DNA of 64,000 bases from Ornithodoros turicata (taxonomy: Eukaryota > Arthropoda > Arachnida > Ixodida > Argasidae). Shown piece by piece: positions 11,567 through 24,000 of the stretch. Position 1 is the first letter of the stretch; every line of letters begins with the position of its first letter. The position numbers and the translations under genes are program-made. The stretch is from positions 65,533,807 to 65,597,806 of the forward strand of contig NC_088204.1 of assembly GCF_037126465.1 (NCBI RefSeq), given 5' to 3'. The notes below the pieces were generated by a model. That model made no database searches. It saw nothing but the letters and a program-made list of their open reading frames with translations, and had not been told where the DNA came from.

Positions 11567-12818
11567 GAGCCTGACATCCCGATTCTAACCCGAATTTGCA
11601 CCCCAAATTGAAGGTTGCCTCTTTATGGTGAAACCTGATTTTTACCCGGCAAATTGCCCTCACTGAGATGTCTGTAGGAATGCACACAAACTTGTTTGGT
11701 AGCAAATGCAGTTACATCATATCTTTTGCCCAGCCCCCCAGCATCATGCTTTCGTGCAAATAAACTGAACTGAAACATCGTCGTTTGTACCAAACCAGTA
11801 CATATACTTTGAGTAACTGAGCTCGATTTCCCCCCAGATTTAGCATACTCGAAGTTTTTCCACCCGAATTCGCATGAATTTACAACATGTCTTTATTTAC
11901 CCGATGTTTACCCCCCGAATTTAGAAAAAAATATACAGGGTGTCCCGGCTAACTGAGAACAGATTTAAAAAAATATATATATCACTTTTTTCTAGGTGAA
12001 ATCAATTGCAATATAGCATATGCTGAAGGGCACCAGCAAACTCCGAAGGCAATGTCCTAATTAACTTTCAATAATCAACTTGTTAATTATTGTCGTCCCA
12101 ATGAGAACCTCTGGTCCCTTCGGTCACCTGATACCGTTGCCGTTTTCAGAACAAAAATCTGTGCGATAGATCATCCGCAAAAAATTTGTGAAGGAACACC
12201 ATTTCTTTTTTCTTTATTTTGTCCATTGCGCATCTTCGGAGACGTGACTTTCCTTCACCCCCAATATGAGAGGGTGAAAGAGCACACTATCGCCTCTCGC
12301 GTCTTGGAAAATATTAAAAGATAACAGAAAATGCAACCCAAGATAAGGGAAGATCGGATAGCGTCACCCGATACATTTCTTTTTGTTTTGTTCCCGCAAG
12401 TTAAGCTCATCTTCGACGCATGAGGCAGTACTGTGATCCTTCACCCTCTCACATTGGGGGTGAAGGGAAAGACTCGTCTCGGAAGATGCACAATGAACAA
12501 AATAAAGAAAGAAATTGTGTTTCTTCACAAATTTTTTGCGGACGGTCTATTGAACGGATTTTTGTTTTCAAAACGACAACGGTATCAGGTGACCGAAAGG
12601 ACCAGATGTTCTCATTTGGATGACCTTGTAGCTGTCATAATTAAAAAGTTAATTATTGAAAGTTAATTAGGACATTGCCTTCGGAGTTTGCCGGTGCCCT
12701 CCTAAGGAGTGCCCTTCAGCATACGCTATATTGCAATTGATTTCATCTCGAAAAAAGTAATATATATATATTTTAAAATCTGTTAGTGCATATATATTTC
12801 CCGAAAACTTCAGGCTCT
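11567..12818. mobile_element. Terminal-inverted-repeat element, same family, copy 3, interrupted
   Basis: The left part (11567-11935) starts TAGAGCCTGACATCCCGATT. The right end (from about 12791) reads CGAAAACTTCAGGCTCTA. A foldback element is inserted between them. Confidence 0.6.
11936..12790. mobile_element. Foldback element nested in the TIR element
   Basis: It begins CAGGGTGTCCCGGCTAACTG. The first and last about 300 bp are inverted copies (for example GGCACCAGCAAACTCCGAAG against CTTCGGAGTTTGCCGGTGCC, CCTTCACCCCCAATATGAGA against CTCACATTGGGGGTGAAGG). Short ORFs inside are shadows of the arms. Confidence 0.75.
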
Positions 12819-12973
12819 ACATATACATCACAGAAGGCAGTAGCATGCCTGGGATGTCCATTTGGAAATGCCAGTCTATTTTGAGAAAGTTACAACATCT
12901 GGTGCCATGCCATGGGAAAGAGACTGGAGTCCCTCCCTTCTAAAGAACGTCTCTCACACACCTAGTAGTACAC

Positions 12974-13618
12974 TTGGATTACGTTTACTTGCAATCCTCC
13001 TTTATTGAGCATACGGTACAAAAATCAAGCTCGGTGGCATCCTTAAAAGAATGTGTTTGTCATAACGAGTTTAACCATTTAAAAAATAGTGTTTTCGAGT
13101 TCTCACGAGAAGAAAATGACAATATGCGAGTATGTACAAGAGATATTGTAGATCAAGCCATTTTTAGCAGGGTTCAAAAGAAGAGCTGGAACAGTTTTTT
13201 TTTTGCCTGCTTAGACTCCGAAGTGACGTTGCGGGCTACATGAAAACATTGTGTTATGATATGCACTGGTGGTTAGTGTCACACTTCAAAACCTACAGCC
13301 TTCAGGGTTCACTTGAAACAGCATCTCTAGAATATATACGTACACTCTGCGCAAGGTGCTACGTCAACATTACTAGTAAATATATATGTAGATTACACAA
13401 CCTTAAGTTTTGTCAGTGCTGTGGACGACGGTCGTTTTGCAGTGTTTCATGCAAGAAACATAGTAGAAAAGCACGCCATGATAACTGCCATACGAGGCAA
13501 CAAGAATGTCGTCAAAGCGTATAAATTTGTACTGTCTTACGCATTTGATTGGTTTCCTAAGAGATACAACAGACTTTGCCAACATCGCCTAACAAAATGC
13601 CCAGAACTAAGCTGATAC
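12974..13618 (+). other. Coding-like open frames of unknown origin
   Basis: Two open stretches in the same frame (12974-13243 and about 13330-13615) are separated by stops. The second follows an acceptor-like CATCTCTAG and reads VDDGRFAVFHARNIVEKHAM, AYKFVLSYAFDWFPKRYNRL to TGA. Composition looks protein-like, but I recognise no domain. It may be a decayed gene or part of a mobile element. Confidence 0.3.
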
Positions 13619-14693
13619 GACTAAAGGTGTCCCGCTACTTTGGCACCACAACGACAAGGGGTAACAGCATATTTTTTTGTTTTCTCGCAAGGTTTAAAAT
13701 ACAATTTAAAAAAATAAGGGCTTCGCTTGTAGCTCTCCCAAATTGCTCTTAAATAAGGCAGTGATACCAACATTCCATCAAGGAACTGCAGTTCGCCACA
13801 TCATACTTGGAAAAACGGCATGGACCACGCGGTGGCACATTCTTACAACGTTTCAACATGTACGCGTGCAGCATGTGGGGGCAGCAGATATGGTGAAAAG
13901 TGCATTTTCACCCAGTTCCAAACTTTCGTTGCTCCAGAGGTTATGCACGAAAACTAGAATTTTGTATTTTTCATGCTACAGGTGACTATAATGCACATAA
14001 CACTACAGACCGAAAGTTTGGGGCTGGATAGCAGTGTAGACAGTCTGCATAATAGAACTGCAGACGTACATCTGCTTGATTGAGGATGTTTCCATAAAGA
14101 AATGCACGGTTAACAAAAACGTTATTCAGGCATGCTAGTAGCAGTCTGGTTTAGTCAATTATAACATGTACTAAAAATGTGGATAATTCTGTCAAAATAA
14201 CTCGCACAATGTTGAAGCTTGCAAGCCGTGTGAAATACAGAAGTAAGTAACTATCATGCAAACATTAACTTTGTCAAGAGAGGAAAAACAACAACAAAAA
14301 ACACGTTAAAAACTGTGCTTTGCCCCTTATACAAGAAAAGGAGCACATATGCTACTCTGTGTCAATCTCTCTATGAAACTTAAAAGAAGCCCATACAAAC
14401 ATTTACTCAAACGATAACATTGAACTGACCAAACGAAGAACGACGACACAAGCCTGCTGTAGAAAGGAAAAGGCCTGAAGCTGAAACAATCTGCCCGAGG
14501 CAGGTTGTGCAGGTTTCCTGATACCCACCCCGCTTCCAATGAGAAAGCACATGCAACGCGTACAAAATGCGCAACGAGAACCGAAAGAATGCGAGAAGGT
14601 AGACACTGCTGCTTTTCACCAGCTGATGACCACCCACACGCCCCCACCCTGCACGAACTGCAGTCTTATTATTATTTTTTCGTTGCACCGCAA
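13619..14693. other. 3' flank of IQGAP
   Basis: AT-rich sequence containing the expected IQGAP 3' UTR. No repeat with clear ends, no RNA gene and no convincing coding stretch is seen. Confidence 0.3.
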
Positions 14694-15000
14694 CTATTTC
14701 CCGTAGAACTTGCGGTTGATAAGGTAAAGCAGGAGGTTGACGTTGACACGCGCCTTGCCGAAAACATCAATGACTGCCACCCCGTCGTATTGCTTCTGCA
14801 GCAGGTCCTGGATGTCTATGTCGACCGTGTCGACGGGGACCCCATGGAACTTGGCCTTGACGGTGAAGATGCCCGTTCGGTCTGTCTGGATTATCTCAAA
14901 CGCTGCGCTCTTCAGCTGAGAGGGTTCCAGTCCAGAAACACTGAGAAGGACACCTTTGTCGTGCAGGCGTGCACCGTTGTACTTAAGTGGAGGTTTCAAC
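14694..15000 (-). CDS. IQGAP1: IQGAP exon 3 (C-terminus)
   Basis: The acceptor is TTTCATTCCAG. It encodes LKPPLKYNGARLHDKGVLL to VNVNLLLYLINRKFYGK and the stop TAG at 14696-14694. This is the highly conserved IQGAP C-terminal lobe. I see no clear AATAAA in the next few hundred bases on this strand. Confidence 0.96.
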
Positions 15001-18000
15001 CTGGAATGAAATTTACAGAAATTGCTGTAGAAAGTCGAAGGAAGTTTTGCGGATGTGTGAGCAACACATGTCTATAGAGCAGTTTTGAGAACAGTTACAT
15101 TCGATTGCCAGTTATGCGTTTAATGTGTTTCATTTGACAGGGGCTCATATTTTGAGATAAACGAAGAAAACAGAACACTTGAACATACAGTCTCACTTTG
15201 ACAGTGACTGAAGCAAGAGCAGGTACATATTTGCAGATGGATGACCTTGTTCTTAGTGTCCCCATTTTGTTGTACTTCTCCGTTTTCCTCCTCCTCCTGG
15301 TTTTGCGCAGGTGTCTTTTTATTCATTAGATTTTTATTAAAAATGCTACGAGAGCAGCATCGATAGTGTCTTTAAAGGTGAGCTATATGGCCAGCCAGAC
15401 ATTCTCTCCAAGAGCACATGTAACTACTAGGTGACTAATTACCTAGAATTCATTTATCAACTCTTCGATATTAGGGGTTTTCAGAAAAAAAGTGAGATAG
15501 CAGAACAGGAGACAACCCTTGTTGAAAGCCATTCCATTTTTCAAAAATCATGGAATGAGCACATACATTAAAACATTCATCACAGAATTTCGCTATTCGA
15601 ACGAGCAGAAAACGAAACTGCAGACATCAAGAGCGCAGGGAGAACAATGCTCCTTCACGTCCTACTGCATGCTTTGGAGCGTAGAGGGGTGATTGGAGTA
15701 TGTGCTCATCTGCTGGCGAGATGAGCGACCGCTTTGAAGCCCAGATAAGCCTCTGAATCTGAAGGACTCGTCCTCAATGCGCTTCGGATGCACGTGGTTT
15801 TGGCTGCGGCTCGTTTGCACAGCAAAATTCAGCAGCAACGCATGTGCTAGTTTCAAGATTTCTAAAACAAACTGAATCGCTTTCAACGAGGATTGTCTCC
15901 CATTCAGCTGTCTCACTTTTGCCTAAAAGCCCCTAATTAAAGAGCGAATTAAAGGGGCACTAAAATGCAAAAACAAGTTCATTTCAAATTACGTTACACG
16001 CTATGTTAATTTCGTACTCGTTATCATAATTAAAAACTTTGATTCCGTTACGAAGGTACAATCAAAATTATACCGGACTCTTTCTTGCTTCGGCTCTAAG
16101 CAGAGAACGATGCTTCAGCTCGTGCATCGATGTTTTTAGTCCATGCTGCACGTGCACGCACGTGCCACGCCATAGAGCAGTCCCGGAGAAAAACACAGTG
16201 CGCGTTGCGAAGCGGATTGGCGTCGCTGTCCGAAGGACGTGAAGATAAATGTTGTCAGTGGAACATTCGCGAGAACCGTTGTGGGCTACAATTCAGTAAA
16301 TCGGCATTGAAAAATTCAGCATCATGCTGCGCATATACGGAACACTACAGTCGGACCCGTTCCAAATCCACACGGCCACGATAGGTATCTGTACGCTTCT
16401 CCTGCTGTCTCATTGGATGCCGCCAATCTTTGCCTCCTGGGGATCCCATTCGTTGCCGCCAATCTTTGCCTTCTGGGGATCCCATTCGTTGCCGCCAAGG
16501 ACGGCTCTATTTTCACTGCATTTTTCTTCTAAACGGTAGCATTGTGTGAACTGATTTTGTTTGAATTGAACCAATTGAAACATGGACTTTAATTTGAAAG
16601 CAAGTTGTTTTTGCATTTTAGTGCCCCTTTAATGGTCTTTTGGGAATCGTTCAGTGACACACCCTCCACACGAGAATGTCCTAAAAGAATAAAAAGGCTG
16701 CGCAGAATTAATTGCGAACACCACGTATACCAATGTTGAGTTGCGTAACTTAAATGTACGGCTGGTCTGAGTCTTCCGTGTCATCCAGTTTTCTCGTGTG
16801 GTCAATAAAGAGTTGCTCCACCAGCTAGCATGCATTTCTGCAACTTCATCGGGCATCGTTTCGCTTTTCGTGACTTTTCAAATTTTTGCTTCATAATCGG
16901 AGGATAAAAGTGCTGCAGGATACGAGACAAAAACGACAGACGGACGTCGGGTTGAACAGATCCTGATTCAAACGAAAGGAAAGTCAGGTAGCAAGCGAGC
17001 TGGTGGTGACGATCCATGACTTGAAAACCCGAGATGAGGTAGGGACGAAAACAGACTGATTCAACTCGATTCTGGTCGAATCAGATTGAATCAGGTGTAA
17101 CTCTTAGGCTTACTCGTCGTAATATACATGACACACCAGTAGACAGAGAGTATGAATATTTAGTCCATGCATCTAAGAGCCAGCATGGTCTCTGTTTTGC
17201 CAGATTGTACGAGCATATTTGTGCATTTACAACACAGTTTCCAAAGTTCTGTGTTGATACTTGATAGTGATGACTTCAGATGCCCCTGGTACAGCATATT
17301 GTGTTATGATGAAATATAATATAATAATTTATAATAAAATATAATAAATAATTTATAATAAAATATAATAAATAATTTATAATAAAATATAATAAATAAT
17401 TTATAATATAATATATTATAATAAATATTGTGTTAAACCCTGTTTCTGCTTATTTGAATCGGGGGGGGGGGCAAATATATATGGGGTAATGGGGTATAAT
17501 GACCCTAAAAGGTCAGGCCCTCTTTATCACGCTTCACAATCGCATTGAGTGATCGCATACTTTCTTTAGACTTCCACTTGCTGTTCTCCCGCTGTAATTT
17601 AAAATACGATTTATCGATGCCACTACCACAAAATTAAATTAAACAAAATTTCCATCCACCCACACGTACTTAGAAACAATCCTGCCCTACCCAAAGTCTA
17701 GACACAGCTGCAAATCTGTCCCCCTGCTATTTATATGCTCAGCAATTGTATTCATCAACAAACAACGGCAAAGCAGAGAGATTCCCCTGCCAATGCCACA
17801 CAATACAGAGCCTATAGAGGCAGCACATCATCCGCTATTGGCATCCTCGTTCTCCAGCTAAGTGCTTCTGAAAAGGCCCTATTGAGGGCAACCCAGCCAC
17901 CGCCAAGTTCCCCAGAAAAAAGTGCCACTGTCAAGCGCACGTCCTCTACGTGGGAGATAACATATATTTTCTTGGAAGCATTCCACGCACGAGATGTTGC

Positions 18001-21000
18001 CTGATAACGCTGGCACACACAAATACAACGCGTCTTATCTCTAACAGAGGGAATGGATATAAGGTCATAAGCAAACAGGATTCTGTGCTACTTCGGGGCA
18101 GCAGCTCCTGCGGATTGCTGCTGGCATTTAGGCTGGGATAATATAAATAACTTGGAACTGATAACTGATAAGGATGTAGGAGAACCTAAGCTGAGAGGAT
18201 ATAGTTGAATAAGTTAACAAATGCAATGATACATTACAACAAACATTGATATGATACAAACATTACCTGCGATTGACAACAAACAAAACAGTAGGATAAA
18301 TGAACAGTAGGATACACGAACACCATGATAAGGCTCAGTATCTGTTCGAAATATCAGGATGAGTCTTCAACATGATAATCAGCAATTTCGATGTTGATGT
18401 ATGCGGTTGGTGAAAAGTCCGCTGATTATGTTTGACATCCCGATACGGTTATTTTCGTACTTTTTATGTGTGTGTCGTTTTCGGTTCTATGTACTTGCAT
18501 TTCACTTCAAACTTAGCAATGCCTTATGAGACGCACTAAAGACGTGTCACTACGGTAAAGTTGTGTGGAGATATCTAGCAAGCAAAAGGTAGAAGCAGAC
18601 TAAAATTACTGATAAAATGGCATAAATGCGGGCTAGCTAGTAAACGGACTTCTTACGAAAAAAAATAAATAAAATACAATAAAAAGCCCGAGCGTGGCCG
18701 CACGAAAAACAACAAAACACAAATGCCCCAACTCTGTTATGCTGTATTGTTTTTGTATGCTCACACTCAGGGGCTTTTTAGTACGGGGTGGAATTACTAG
18801 AACTAGAAGAGTTCTAATATTTGTCTAGTCCACTTTGGAATGGTTTATGGTGCAAGGAGGTTTTCAAAATATTCAGAGTCCTAGAAGTGACAGTGAGGTT
18901 AAATGAAATAAGGTAAGGGAAACATAATTATAGGGCAACAACAGCAATGTTTTGTCAAAAATTAGGTGAGACTGTGTACACCAACAAAAACTGGTAGCAT
19001 TACACAAAATGTTTGCAAAAAACAAGCAAAATACTATGCTGTGAGCATTGAGCCACTGTAACGCATAACTTAAGCTTACAACAATACTACTTACTAGATG
19101 CACAGAGGAAACGGAAGACGAGAGAGGAAGAAGGGGTTTGTTAGTTTTTTGGTGTATGACCGGAGAATTATACATTCAGCACTAAGTAACCAACAATACG
19201 TAACCTAACAGCAACCCAAACTACAGAAAAAGAAAAGGTCCTTACTTTGTCCCATCGTGCGTCTTCTTGCCCCCTTTCCGATTGGTCAAGTTCTTGAGGC
19301 ATTTGTCAACGTACTGCTGGTAGTAACTCAACTTCTCCTCGCAGAAGGCAGTCTTCCTGTCGAGCTCCTTCTTGGTGTCGCGTAGCCGATCTAGTTCTTC
19401 CTTCCGTGACCTGCGGTACTCCTTCTGCTGCGCAATGTCCCTAGCGATGTCCCTCAACAAATCCTGGAAGTCACAGTTAGCAGGTATCCTGCCCAGCTTT
19501 GTGAGCGCCTCTAACGTCACCAACGTTTTTCGTTGCACGTCTGCCAGTTTCCCTTTGCTAGCCGTCAAAGGATGAGCAGCGCTGTATAGTTCTTCCTCTT
19601 CATTGGTCACCTGTGTTTTCGGTCAAGATTTCATTTTGTAATCCTTACGTATTTATAGGCATCGATTAAATTCCACATCTTTATTGTTCTCCTATTTATG
19701 TATTTTTGTAAATATTTCTTTTCTATATGTTGATTTCATACTGATGTGTTTTTGGAGATGTCTTCTTCATTTTACTGCGCAATTTCATGCTGTCTTTTTT
19801 TTTTTTTTTTTACAAATATTGTGCTTTGTTTCTTTTTTTTTTTAATGTTAAGTTTTTGCGTGTATGTGTATAGCAATTGTTTGTATCATCCCACTCCCCC
19901 ATGTAATGTCCCTTGACCTTTGGGGTATTTTGAATAAATAAATAAATAAATAATCACAAGTTAAGCTAGGAAGCAACACGGAAGTGTAGATTATATGTGA
20001 AGGAGAGAGGGTACACTTTCATGGCATGAGGGGTATTAGATAATGATAACACAATGCTATACAGTCAATTGCAGCGATATTATGCATTACATTTCCATTA
20101 CATATTACTGTTAACCTTACAGTCAAGCTGCTGTCCAATTTTAGCTCATACCATTTTAACTGTGCATACCAACGTTTAGCTGCCAGAAAAGTTGCACTGC
20201 CTGGATCTGTAAAACCTTCTAAAGTACAGGGTGGGTGCTAGGAAAGGTCAGTCACATTTTTGTGCATGACGCTATACCTACTTGACACACAGACTTCTGC
20301 TGCCACAAAGTGAATAATTTATGACAGGGAAACCTACAAAAAATCATGGTTACCAGCCACTGTGTAACAAAATAAATACGGCCCATAAATTTAACACTTC
20401 CAGAATAGTTGTGATGACTCGCAAGACTGTTACCACTTGTGTCCTCGCAACTAAAGATTTCTGCTCGAGTAACTTATCATTGCCAAAATTAGAAAGCAAA
20501 GGGAGGCTGCTCTCACGATTGCACTGTGAATGCACGTTCTTATATTGCAATAACTACTAAGTGCCACAACCTGCAAAAGTGCCAAAGTAGCACGTGAGTC
20601 GCCATTGCACAATACATTCATTTGGGAAGGCATGTCGTGCAACGGAGCAAACCTGGAACCCTAGTTCCAAAAGGCGGGCTTAACGAGATATCACCTACCT
20701 GTCGATAAATGACCTCGCGGATTGTCAGCGCTGTGGGACGTCCTCGGATGAGCTCGATGATGGCCTGCTTAGCGTCGCTGTAAAGCTGCTGAGCCTTGTC
20801 CTCGTCCTCCTTGAAGCGTCGAACCAGAGTGAGGCAGATCTCCGTGTTCGCCAACGTTCGCGGCGGAATCTCGTGGAACGCTCCTCCGAGCAGCTCTTCT
20901 TCGCTGGGAACTTTTCCGATGTCGTCCAGCAGAGGATGCAACGGGTCGTACTGCTCCGGAGCGACGTCGCTTCGGTGCTCTAGCAGAAGTTGATGCATGT

Positions 21001-24000
21001 CGTGCAACTCCTGCAGCGTCAACGTGATCAACGGCGGACTCAGCATCGCTGCCTCCGTGTAGCTGTCGACGTTGAAGTGTTCTTCTGGACTTTCTACGTC
21101 GCAGGCTTCTTGGAAGAAACGCTGGAAGAGTAGGTTGCACGACTGGGTCAGAGTGGTGAGCCGGCTGAAGTGTTTATCATCGTTCTCGTAGGTCTTTCCA
21201 GACGCCGCGCATTGTAGGACTCGTGCGACGAGGCCCAAGTGCTTCCTCTGTTTCATCGTCAACGACGCTCCGGGACCGAGTTGAATGATGTCGAACGTGT
21301 CCGGCGCAACGATCGCGGAGTTGATATAACGGTAGTACAGTACATTTCCGACAACTTTCAACAGTTCCAAATCGGTGGCGTTGGGAAACTTTATCCGCAG
21401 AGCACTGCGTAACACCCTCGCAATGTAGCGCATACCGTACGGCACTTTCTCGTTAGAATGCACTATCGTGCTGCAAAAGTCGCCGGCAACTTTTTCGAGT
21501 TGTATGACGGACTCGCTGAGTCGCTTCTGGACTTCCGGATGCTGAATTGCCTCTTCCGGAGAAACGTCGTACGGCATGCCGCTCGGACTCCCTGTACTGG
21601 TCTCCGTCTCGTTGATCCACTGCTTGTAGATATCGACGGGTGACAAGTCGATGTTGAGTTCCTCGTTGTCGATGACACTTTTTACTAGAGGTTCGAGGAG
21701 CTCCTTCAAGCAGCTCTGTCCTCGTGCTGTTCTATAGAATTCTACCACCATTTTCAATACTGTCGGATATCCCGTCAAAACATCGGCGGGACTGCGGACT
21801 TTTAGTCGAACTTCTTCTTCGAGCGCAGACTGAAACAGCTTCAACAACAGACATTCCTCGCGTGGCGTTGAGCCATAGTTGTAGATGGAGTAGATGACCG
21901 ATTCGACAAACTTGTTCGAGCGATTCGATGGCATCGCAAATATCAACTTTGCCAGATACGTAGGGTTCGTCTGGAGGAGATAGAAAAGGTTCTGGTACGC
22001 AGCGAGCTTTTCACGACTCTCCTTGCTCAGCGACGTAAGGCTCTTTGTCGTTTTCAACCAACTCGACTGATAGCGTCGAGCGTCGACCTTGGCCTTCTTT
22101 CCGCTATGGTGCATCACTTGTTCCAGAGTGATGCAGTTGCGAACGAGAAGTCCAATTTTAACGTCCATGGAGTCGACATCTTTCTCGAGACTGCGATTAT
22201 GTCGGATCGCTGCAACGACCGCAGCCTTCACCTTCTGAAGCTCCTGTTCTTCCGAGAAATCGTGGTCGCTGACCTCGAGCATGTGCAAGAACTCTCGTAT
22301 CAACGGGAGCTGCGCCTGACTCAGCAAGTTACCGTACAGTTCATCGAACTCCGGGTGGCAGACCGAGACGTGCAGCCTCCTCCTCGACAGGAATCCGCGG
22401 ATACGAGCCTGCAACTTCACCAAGAACGGGTCTTCGACTTCCTTGGGCTTCTCCTGGAGGAGTGGCGCTTCCGTCTTTGGAACGATCACCACGTCGCGGG
22501 CGTTCAGAAGACAAGCCTTCAGCTGTTCGTCCGCGTCAAGCCGCACCAGGTAGCCTCGTATCCGCGCTTGAAGCTCCACCCACAGCGGCAGGAACTCGTT
22601 TGAGATGAATTTTTCGTTCAGCCGCGCAACCACGTTCTGCAGTTTCGCCACGCTGATGTACGGGTCGGGAACGCTGTACGGTTCGTCGGACCACTCGCTC
22701 TGAAGCGTGACGAGGTTGAAGTTGAAGTGGAGGCCGGGTTTAATTTCGTGACTGAACCACTCGAGTGGCTCAGATGGGTCGTGGTCCTGCTTGTGCATGT
22801 TCTGTAGCTCTTCTAAGTAGCGTTGCTTAAGTCCCGGGATGACTTTGCATTCCTCCAACGAATTGAGACCGCTCAAGACATCCTCGGCACTGTTGTGGAC
22901 GACGCCCATGTGAACGGTGGCGAGGCTGATGCATATGCAGTTGCTCTTGGCAGCAATACTGTTAGCCGAGTTAACCTCGTGCTGTATTTCATCGACAGAG
23001 AGCGGTGCATCGTTGACAGACGCCTGCTTCGCTGACAGAAAATGTTGGTAAACAACAGCCTGCTCTTTGTCGACGCAGAGGATCATCGCTGCTTTGTTGA
23101 GCAGGGCATCCACAGTTTTCGTGAAATTCCCGGAGTGAATCGCGGAGTTTATCTGCTCCACAGCTTTGTTTCTGTCGTGTTCTTCCATCGCCCGAGAGTT
23201 GACGGCGTTGACGCAGTCCTGGATCTCCGCGTGTGTTAAAAATTCAAAGTTGGAGCACCGCTTGGATTTTTCGGCTAAATCCTGCAGCAGCGTACCAGCA
23301 TACCGGCTCGAACGGCTGTTGTCAACGTGAGCGATATGCGCGTCCGGCTTTCTCAACGATTCAACTACGCTGCCTGAGCCCTTTGTTTTTAGTGCAATGT
23401 TCACTTCCGCTATAGCGTTCAGAATACGTATCGCACTGGTCAATTCGCTGTGGTCGAGATCGTGTTCAGCCTCCCTGCGGATTGCAGAGAGTTCCTTGTG
23501 GTAGAGAGACTTTGCGAGAGGGTACACTTCTGGCAACATTGATGTGGGCTGTTTTAGGATGTCAAATGTAGCGTCAGCGTTGTCAGACTGCAAGCACGCA
23601 TTGATATCCAACACCGCTTTCTCTATATTGTTTTCCTGGTCTACTTTCTCATTAGCAGCCGCGATGGCGAACTGGATGTCGCTTCTCGACAGTATGAACG
23701 AGTTGTTATTCTCATGCGCATCAGCCTTGATGCTATTCAGCACTCTCAAATACGCAGGCACATTTTCGGGCACAACATCACCGACATTTAAGTCCGGCGA
23801 CGTCACGACATCTCGGAATGCTTCCAAGTCGTTGGCATCGATCGCTTCGTCGAGTTTCTCGAGTAAAACGTTCATGTTCGTCTCGAAAACATAGCCCTGA
23901 ATCTCAGCCTGGTTCAGCATTTGGTCGTAAACATCAGGCACGTAGCTTACCTCGTGAGACCTGTTGAGGTGATTCTCTACTTTAACAGCCTTGGCAGTGC

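Noticed and set aside
14505..15077. 190-codon plus-strand frame over IQGAP exon 3
   Set aside because: Antisense shadow of the conserved C-terminus.
22106..22603. 165-codon open frame on the plus strand inside IQGAP
   Set aside because: It is antisense to a strongly conserved exon, and its composition mirrors that exon's codon bias.
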